Assembly: GCA_028749115.1 (NCBI GenBank) | Contig: JAQURD010000002.1 | Span: 228,129 to 292,128, forward strand | Source of the DNA: Acidobacteriota bacterium | Lineage (GTDB): Bacteria; Acidobacteriota; Aminicenantia; Aminicenantales; Saccharicenantaceae | Direction: 5' to 3' | DNA: 64,000 nucleotides | Part shown: in pieces, positions 58,907 to 64,000 of the stretch | How positions within the stretch are numbered: the stretch's first letter is position 1 | How the letters are laid out: every line of letters starts with the position of its first letter | Program-made: the position numbers and the translations under genes | The notes under the pieces: model-generated | The model's database searches: none | What the model was told of the DNA's origin: nothing | Seen by the model: only the letters and a program-made list of their open reading frames with translations

Positions 58907-59836
58907 TTATTTTTTCTCCATAATTTCCTGATAGATGATATCAATGAGCGACGGGCGGCGAGAAGGAGCCGAACCTGGTTCCAGGCCAAAGGCAGCTTTT
59001 ATTTCCTCCAGTGTCTTTTTCTGCTGTATCATTTCTCTCACTCTGGCTTCTTTTTCTTTAAGAGAATTGACTAACTCCGCTATATATTGGCGGCTGGCTG
59101 GATCAGCATGGCCGGATAAGAACAATTCTATTTCTGGTTTATAAGCCAGCATTGATTCCAGAGTTTTGATCAACGCGAAAAAGCTGCCATTTTTCTGCTT
59201 ATGAATGAGTGGATCTCGCCCGATAAAAACCAGGTCTCCAGCTATCGCCACTTTGCTCTCCGGAATAAAGGTCACTGTATCGCCGCTGGTATGAGCCGGG
59301 CCAAAATTCCTGAGTTCCAGCCTGGTACCTTCAAAATCAAGATTTTTGCTGCCTTCATAAGTTTCAGAAGGTAAAAAATCTTTAAGCTCCGGCCTCTGTT
59401 CAACAGCTGGCAACATCTCCTCATAGGTTTTTTTATGGGCTAGAATCCTGATGCCACCAGGCAGTCCGCTGAGTCCGTTGACATGATCACCATCGCTATG
59501 AGTAAGAATGACCAGGGAAAGGGGTTTTGCCGATATTTTCTGAATTTCAGCCAGCGTGTCTTTCAAAGACTCCGGGCTCATCTTGGCATCGATGAGAAGG
59601 TTGGTTTTCTTTCCGGCCAGAAAATAACAATTAGCCCCAGAGCCGCCTTTTATCATATAAATATTGTCTCTGACCTTTTCTATGGTAATCGACGTGGTTG
59701 TCTCTTGACCCTTGAAAACAAGACTGCCACTAAGGCCTGGTTCTGGCAGAATTAATATGGCAGCTAAAATAGCCAATGCTACCAAGATTAGAATTAGAAG
59801 AAGCCCTGAGGGCCTTTTTCTACGATTAATCTTCAT
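58907..59836 (-). CDS. Membrane-anchored metallo-beta-lactamase-fold hydrolase
   Basis: A 309-residue protein with an N-terminal anchor helix (GLLLILILVALAILAAILIL), so it acts in the periplasm. The metallo-beta-lactamase fold shows the zinc motif LTHSDGDHVNG (H-x-D-x-D-H, a known variant of HxHxDH), then GPAHTSGDTV, VAIAGDLVF and LSGHADP. It lacks the features of true beta-lactamases and glyoxalase II. The substrate is unknown. It is preceded by CAGGAGGGAG and ends 68 bases before the ompA start on the same strand. Confidence 0.85.
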   Translation of the reverse strand: MKINRRKRPSGLLLILILVALAILAAILILPEPGLSGSLVFKGQETTTSITIEKVRDNIYMIKGGSGANCYFLAGKKTNLLIDAKMSPESLKDTLAEIQKISAKPLSLVILTHSDGDHVNGLSGLPGGIRILAHKKTYEEMLPAVEQRPELKDFLPSETYEGSKNLDFEGTRLELRNFGPAHTSGDTVTFIPESKVAIAGDLVFIGRDPLIHKQKNGSFFALIKTLESMLAYKPEIELFLSGHADPASRQYIAELVNSLKEKEARVREMIQQKKTLEEIKAAFGLEPGSAPSRRPSLIDIIYQEIMEKK

Positions 59837-61031
59837 AACTCCCTCCTGCTAATAATTAGTGTTATTGATTAGTTTATCTCCCTATTCTTTTTTTTATTTC
59901 CTTTATTTTTTATCTTATAACAGCCGCCAGGAAAAGAAAATCCAGAAATTACCTCTCTTCCCTTCATTAACTAATGGGCCACCAGCCAGAGTAGCTTTCC
60001 TGACAGCAAACTACCATCAGCAAGTCAATAACGATGACCACATTACTAATCAAATTTGATGCTTGACCAAGCCCGGCTATAAGCTTACTCAGCTTTTTCC
60101 TGTTGGAGAAGATCATTGTTAGCTGCCATGTAACCGAAAGAAAGGGCTAGGCCGATTGTGCGGAACGACACAGTTGACAGATGTCAGTTTCCCACGAAAT
60201 TCCCGAACTAATTCTTTCGGACTGGTCAGATCCATCCCGGTGATAAATACTTCCATCCGTCTTCAGCCCGGGTATCATTTTCCCTTATGGCTAGGTTGAT
60301 TATTTTATATTTCAGCCAGGCGACCAGTTCTATCTCTGACTACCCTCCAGGCTGCCATCGGACATGACTATCTCTCCACCTCTCTGGATACTATCTATTA
60401 ACCTGAATGAGAAAAATACTTGACAAAGGAATTCTTCAGGAATGATAATAATAAAGAGCTGAAGAATAGCTCTGATTGATAAAACTCAGGGGCAGAGGAT
60501 GGGGGTTTTCTCTTCTGTTTATATCAGGACTGATAGTCAAGGTAATTTTTGTATAAAAAACTCTAAAGACAAAATCCAGGCCAATATCCGGGATAATCAA
60601 TCCGGTTTTAGATTAAATATTCTTATAGCTGGTTCTAGGTTTGTTATTCTGCCCTGCTCCGATTCTCCAATCAGTTATCAACCGGTGCGGGCAGGTTTAA
60701 GGCGAGAAAGCTGGAAATAGGCCAGCGAATCAAAGATGGGGATTATGCACAGAAAGAAAGATAGCTCCAGGGCTCAGACTGTGACTCGAAGTGTAGCCTT
60801 CATTCACACCAGACTAACAAGGTTTACGAGGACTGGGGAACATCATCTTTCATCTTGTCTGCTGGTGTTTCAGCGAACTCCTGAGTCCTTAGAGGGAGTC
60901 TAAGGCAGCGAAGGCCATCCTGAGGCAAGGGGTAGAGGATGGACTTGATGAAAATCTCAAATTGGGGTCAAGCAACACTGAAAACAATTGGAGGTTTAAC
61001 TATAGATAAAAATCTTGGGAGGAGGATTTAG
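59837..61031. other. 1.2-kb gene-poor region
   Basis: No convincing gene. The only longer frame (60499-60720, 73 codons) has no ribosome-binding site or known motif. A small hairpin (AGAGCT-GAAGA-(AT)AGCTCT, near 60455) is present. The 3' part just before the protease gene is G-rich and unlike the surrounding AT-rich spacers. No tRNA or rRNA features seen. It may be the decayed edge of a transferred segment. Confidence 0.4.
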
Positions 61032-62834
61032 ATGAAAAAGTCCTGTGTATGGGTGATTTTACTGATTGCCCTGGTCTTGTGTGCGGCTGCTGGCAAACAA
61101 GCCATCAACATTTCGTCCGAGAACGTCCTATCGCTCATCATGGATGAATCGGCGAAGGAAATGGAGATTCAACTGCCGGCGGCGAGTGTAGTTGAGTTAA
61201 AGCTTCAGGCTAATCCCTCGACTGGTTATGTTTGGGAAGTGGCGAATCGGAAGGAGATTGAAGGAACGATCACGATGATTGAGGAGCAGGATAGTTTATG
61301 CCGGGCAATTCCTAAGTTTGAAGCTGCTTCTGGGAACATTCAACCGCTGCCAGGTGCACCGCAGATGCAGGTAATACGTTTTGTAGGGAAAAGAGAAGGG
61401 GCGGTAAAGGTTCAGCTGGTATTGCATCGTCCATGGGAGAGTGGCTATTTTAAGGCGAAGACTGTTTATGTGCATTCTGAGGGCGCCTACATAGGTGATA
61501 TCAGAATACTGCAGAACAAGGTGAAGAGTGCGCCGGTGGTCAAGCCGCCGAAGGAGGAAGTGATAGTAGCTACCCTGCCATCCCATTTTGACTGGCGTGA
61601 ACAGGGCAAGGTAACCTCGGTCAAGGATCAGAGGAATTGCGGCAGCTGCTGGGCCTTTGGTACCACAGCTGCGGTCGAAGCTGCTGTTCTGATCAAGGAT
61701 GGGATTACTCGTGATTATTCGGAGCAATACCTGGTATCATGCAACAGTGAAGGTTGGGGTTGTAATGGTAGCTCAGGCTGGCCGTTGGACTATTACTACA
61801 ACAAATATATTACGGGTGAAGCCGGACCCGGTGCCCGGCTGGAAAGCGACTTTCCTTACCAGGCAGCTGATGTGCCCTGCAACCCTCCTCATACCGCCTA
61901 TGAAAGGATTGAGAGCTGGGCTTATGTTGATGATGTTCCTGACAGTGCTATCCCTGCCCTTGTTCATAATCCAACCATTGCCCAGATCAAGCAAAAGATT
62001 CATGATTATGGCCCGGTTGGCACCATGATTGATGCCACTGGCTGGAGCAGCTATACAGGTGGTATCTGGACACGTGCTGGTAGTCAGCTCAACCATATTG
62101 TTTGCATCACCGGCTGGGATGATAGCCAGGGTTGCTTCTATGTTAAGAATTCCTGGGGGTCGAGCTGGGGAGAGAGTGGCTATATCAGAGTGGCTTATGG
62201 CAGTTCTCTGGTCGGTAGAAATTCAACTTATGTAACAATCCCGAGTGCTCCTGTTATCACCACTCAGCCAACTAACCAGACCGTAAATGTTGGTCAGACG
62301 GCGACTTTCACCGTAGTAGCGATTGGCACAGCTCCGTTAAGCTACCAGTGGTATAAAAATGGCACAGCCGTTAGCGGTGCCACCGCTGCCAGCTACACCA
62401 CTCCTGCCACAACTCTGGCCGACAATGGTTCGCAGTTCTATGTGGTAGTCAGTAATTTGCTGGGTAATGTTAATTCCAATACCGTTACCCTAACCGTTCT
62501 ACCTCCTCCGCCAGCTGCACCTACGGATCTTATAGTTATTGGTCATTGCTATGAAGAGGAACTCCACTGGCAAGATAATTCAGATAACGAAGATGGATTT
62601 ATTATCTACAGGAAATCAGGAAATTATTATTTGGAGTGGGACCGGGTGGGACCAAATGTAACTTCCTATTGGGACATAGAACTTCCGTGTGGATTGTTGT
62701 GGTGCTATATGGTAAGAGCTTTTAATGAGAATGGAGTTTCTGGACCTACTATCGGGCGTTGTGCTAAAACAACCTTTTGTGCATCCTGTCAAGGAGGCTT
62801 TTTAAGGAATGAGAAAACTGAAAAGAAAATGTAG
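61032..62834 (+). CDS. Secreted papain-family cysteine protease with fused chagasin-type inhibitor domain
   Basis: A 600-residue exported protein. Signal peptide 1-20 (VWVILLIALVLCAAA). Residues about 30-160 form a chagasin (I42) domain with the inhibitory loops NPSTGY (61-66) and HRPW (132-135). Residues 182-400 are a C1A peptidase with oxyanion Gln200, nucleophile Cys206 in CGSCWAF, His355 in LNHIVCITGW and Asn373 in VKNSWGSSWGESGY. An Ig-like domain (about 406-492: PTNQTVNVGQTATF, SYQWYKNG) and a fibronectin type III-like domain (about 496-580) follow, with a Cys-rich tail (CASCQGG). The usual I29 propeptide is absent, so the inhibitor domain may keep the enzyme silent until removed. Strong site GGGAGGAGG. 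Codon use at the 5' end looks different from its neighbours. Confidence 0.9.
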   Translation: MKKSCVWVILLIALVLCAAAGKQAINISSENVLSLIMDESAKEMEIQLPAASVVELKLQANPSTGYVWEVANRKEIEGTITMIEEQDSLCRAIPKFEAASGNIQPLPGAPQMQVIRFVGKREGAVKVQLVLHRPWESGYFKAKTVYVHSEGAYIGDIRILQNKVKSAPVVKPPKEEVIVATLPSHFDWREQGKVTSVKDQRNCGSCWAFGTTAAVEAAVLIKDGITRDYSEQYLVSCNSEGWGCNGSSGWPLDYYYNKYITGEAGPGARLESDFPYQAADVPCNPPHTAYERIESWAYVDDVPDSAIPALVHNPTIAQIKQKIHDYGPVGTMIDATGWSSYTGGIWTRAGSQLNHIVCITGWDDSQGCFYVKNSWGSSWGESGYIRVAYGSSLVGRNSTYVTIPSAPVITTQPTNQTVNVGQTATFTVVAIGTAPLSYQWYKNGTAVSGATAASYTTPATTLADNGSQFYVVVSNLLGNVNSNTVTLTVLPPPPAAPTDLIVIGHCYEEELHWQDNSDNEDGFIIYRKSGNYYLEWDRVGPNVTSYWDIELPCGLLWCYMVRAFNENGVSGPTIGRCAKTTFCASCQGGFLRNEKTEKKM

Positions 62835-63217
62835 TTGCAGGTGAACATGTAACTTATAAATACACATAATAAATTAAGAGGGCAGCAGACTTAACAATCG
62901 TTAAACTAACTGATGATAAAAGCAGGAACATTCCAGAAGAGTTTGCATTGCAGCGAGGCAAGCGGAGGAAAGTTACAAAAGCAATAAGACCAATAAAAAG
63001 ACAAGCACTTCAGCCCAAATCACAGCTATATTCCGCATTAAAAGCGAAATAAGATATGTCAAAGCCCACGCTCGGACAACAGTAAAAGTTAGAATTTATC
63101 CACAAAAATAGAAACTTAATAGAAAAGACAGGGTTTCTCATCTGGTTCCTGTCTTTAAGATATTTGGTTCAGAAAAACAACATCATTGACAAACTATTAA
63201 TTGAAGCTCAGTCAAAT
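62835..63217. other. Intergenic region with convergent terminator
   Basis: About 380 bases of A-rich sequence between convergent genes, with a hairpin at 63124-63156. No ORF with a ribosome-binding site. Short coding-like fragments (for example GCGAGGCAAGCGGAGG) are too small to judge. Confidence 0.5.
63124..63156. terminator. Hairpin between convergent genes
   Basis: A 9-bp stem AAAGACAGG/CCTGTCTTT with a 15-base loop. No long T run on the plus strand; the minus strand continues TTTCTATTAAG. It may serve both genes. Confidence 0.4.
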
Positions 63218-63688
63218 TCACCATTTTTCATCAAGGATTTCTCTTCTTTTACGTTGATATTCTTCCTCAGTTATAAGCCGCTCTTTTCTGAGATTTTCCA
63301 GTTCCCTCAGCCTGAAACCAAAATCAGCTTTGCCCCTGGCTGGAGTTTCAGGGGAAGCAACATCAGTCAATCCAGCTTTTTTTTCTGAAGAAACCTCTTT
63401 TTCTACTTCAAAAACTTCAAGAGCCGGTCCAGATGTTTTTGATTCCTTAAAGGAAGTCAGGTTAATAATAGAATAGATGATAATGCCAATACAGGCAGCC
63501 AACCAGATGACCATAAAAAGAGTCATCAAACCTGTTCCTTCTCCAGGTTCCCCCATAGTCGAGATCATCAAGGCCAGTCCAAAAAACAAAAAGAGTATTC
63601 CCATAATCAATGTAATAGTCGAGCTGAGCGGTGAAGGACGGGCAGTTATTCTCTTTGGTTTTGTATGACGATTATCATCATTGTTCAT
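63218..63688 (-). CDS. Membrane protein with C-terminal SHOCT domain
   Basis: A 156-residue protein with two hydrophobic helices (about residues 22-47, ITLIMGILFLFFGLALMI, and 60-82, LFMVIWLAACIGIIIYSII), a flexible acidic linker and a C-terminal SHOCT module (LRELENLRKERLITEEEYQRKRREIL). SHOCT domains are short helical pairs found at the ends of many membrane proteins; the role is probably oligomerisation. I start it at the ATG at 63688, preceded by GGAGGAG; the track start is 17 codons earlier without a site. Confidence 0.85.
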   Translation of the reverse strand: MNNDDNRHTKPKRITARPSPLSSTITLIMGILFLFFGLALMISTMGEPGEGTGLMTLFMVIWLAACIGIIIYSIINLTSFKESKTSGPALEVFEVEKEVSSEKKAGLTDVASPETPARGKADFGFRLRELENLRKERLITEEEYQRKRREILDEKW

Positions 63689-63870
63689 GGCTCCTCCTTC
63701 TTTAAAGTTATTATAATGATTATCTTCTGAGAAATTCAAGCCAGGTTATCTGATATTTTCCACCTGGGAAGCAAGAGACCAGCAGCTTTTTTTTGCTGGA
63801 AAAGAGCCGGAGCAAAAGGCAAAGGCCAGAAGATGATACCCCTTGACTTTAGCTGTCATAGTAGGAGTAA

Positions 63871-64000
63871 ACAAAAAAAGATGGAAGTAACTTCACTGAC
63901 TGGTTTGAAAAAGAATGTCGTCAGCTCACTAGTTTCGATGGCACACCGGTTACCTACGAACCTTTTCTGCTGGGGGCATACGCTGGGCTATCCCCGCCAG
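63871..64000 (+). pseudogene. Coding-like fragment without start, running off the window
   Basis: The frame ACA-AAA-AAA-GAT... translates as DGSNFTDWFEKECRQLTSF, then GTPVTYEPFLLGAYAGLSP, and looks like protein. A stop lies just upstream (TAA at 63868-63870) and there is no ATG, GTG or TTG in frame before the window ends. It may be a 5'-truncated gene. Family not identified. Confidence 0.3.

Noticed and set aside
58907-59836. Broken zinc site (HSDGDH) in the metallo-beta-lactamase-fold enzyme
   Set aside because: H-x-D-x-D-H is a known variant in the superfamily, so it is not evidence of inactivity.
60499-60720. 73-codon plus ORF in the gene-poor region
   Set aside because: No ribosome-binding site, no recognisable motif, composition like non-coding sequence.
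1-64000. CRISPR arrays, tRNA and rRNA genes
   Set aside because: No regularly spaced repeats and no T-loop/anticodon-arm patterns were seen in the spacers; a dedicated RNA scan was not possible.

Overview
The window reads as chromosomal DNA of moderate GC from a Gram-negative, probably strictly anaerobic bacterium. An outer membrane is indicated by an OmpA-type lipoprotein, a FadL/OmpP1 barrel, several small porin-like barrels, a DUF5916 barrel and RND pumps. Anaerobic growth is suggested by an oxygen-sensitive class III ribonucleotide reductase (nrdD/nrdG) with no aerobic reductase in view. The mix of an M64 peptidase, SBBP-repeat protein, DUF5916 protein and M28/M19 peptidases recalls the Acidobacteriota/Aminicenantota group. 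That placement is inference from gene content, not a phylogeny.

Layout. 0-5 kb: an M28-like peptidase cut by the window edge, a small membrane protein, and a pgsB-pgsC-pgsW poly-gamma-glutamate operon. 5-12 kb: a signalling cluster of a family 5 solute-binding protein, a histidine kinase, a sigma-54 (NtrC-type) response regulator and a lone receiver protein, followed upstream by an M19 dipeptidase. Two near-perfect sigma-54 promoters lie next to this regulator. One drives the lone receiver gene. The other points at two terminator-like hairpins and, beyond them, pgsBCW. 12-17 kb: a membrane/lipid cluster (VTT protein, diacylglycerol-kinase-like enzyme, SDR epimerase, CPBP protease, PAP2-type phosphatase) plus OsmC. 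17-30 kb: three small outer-membrane barrels, a CPA2 antiporter, a decayed insertion sequence, a DUF5916 protein, a membrane protein with a degenerate HD-GYP domain and a large SBBP-repeat surface protein. 30-38 kb: one adaptor and two tandem RND pumps. 38-50 kb: central metabolism (ACT-malic enzyme, CBS protein, the operon nrdD-glutaredoxin-nrdG-dut, YjbQ, MFS transporter, amidase, Pgi). 49-64 kb: secreted and envelope proteins (Spy-like, FadL, M64 peptidase), agmatinase-like enzyme, a tandem ferritin-like protein, OmpA, a metallo-beta-lactamase-fold enzyme, a chagasin-papain fusion and a SHOCT protein.

How genes work together. The solute-binding protein, kinase and regulator overlap by ATGA junctions and probably form one sensory unit whose output uses sigma-54. 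The nrdD operon carries a well-matched pair of NrdR boxes spaced 32 bp start to start, so dNTP supply and dUTP removal look co-regulated. The cysteine protease at 61-63 kb carries its own chagasin-type inhibitor domain in place of a normal propeptide. No tRNA, rRNA, CRISPR array or intact mobile element was seen. All coordinates, motifs and spacings were read by eye from the sequence; no database search was possible.
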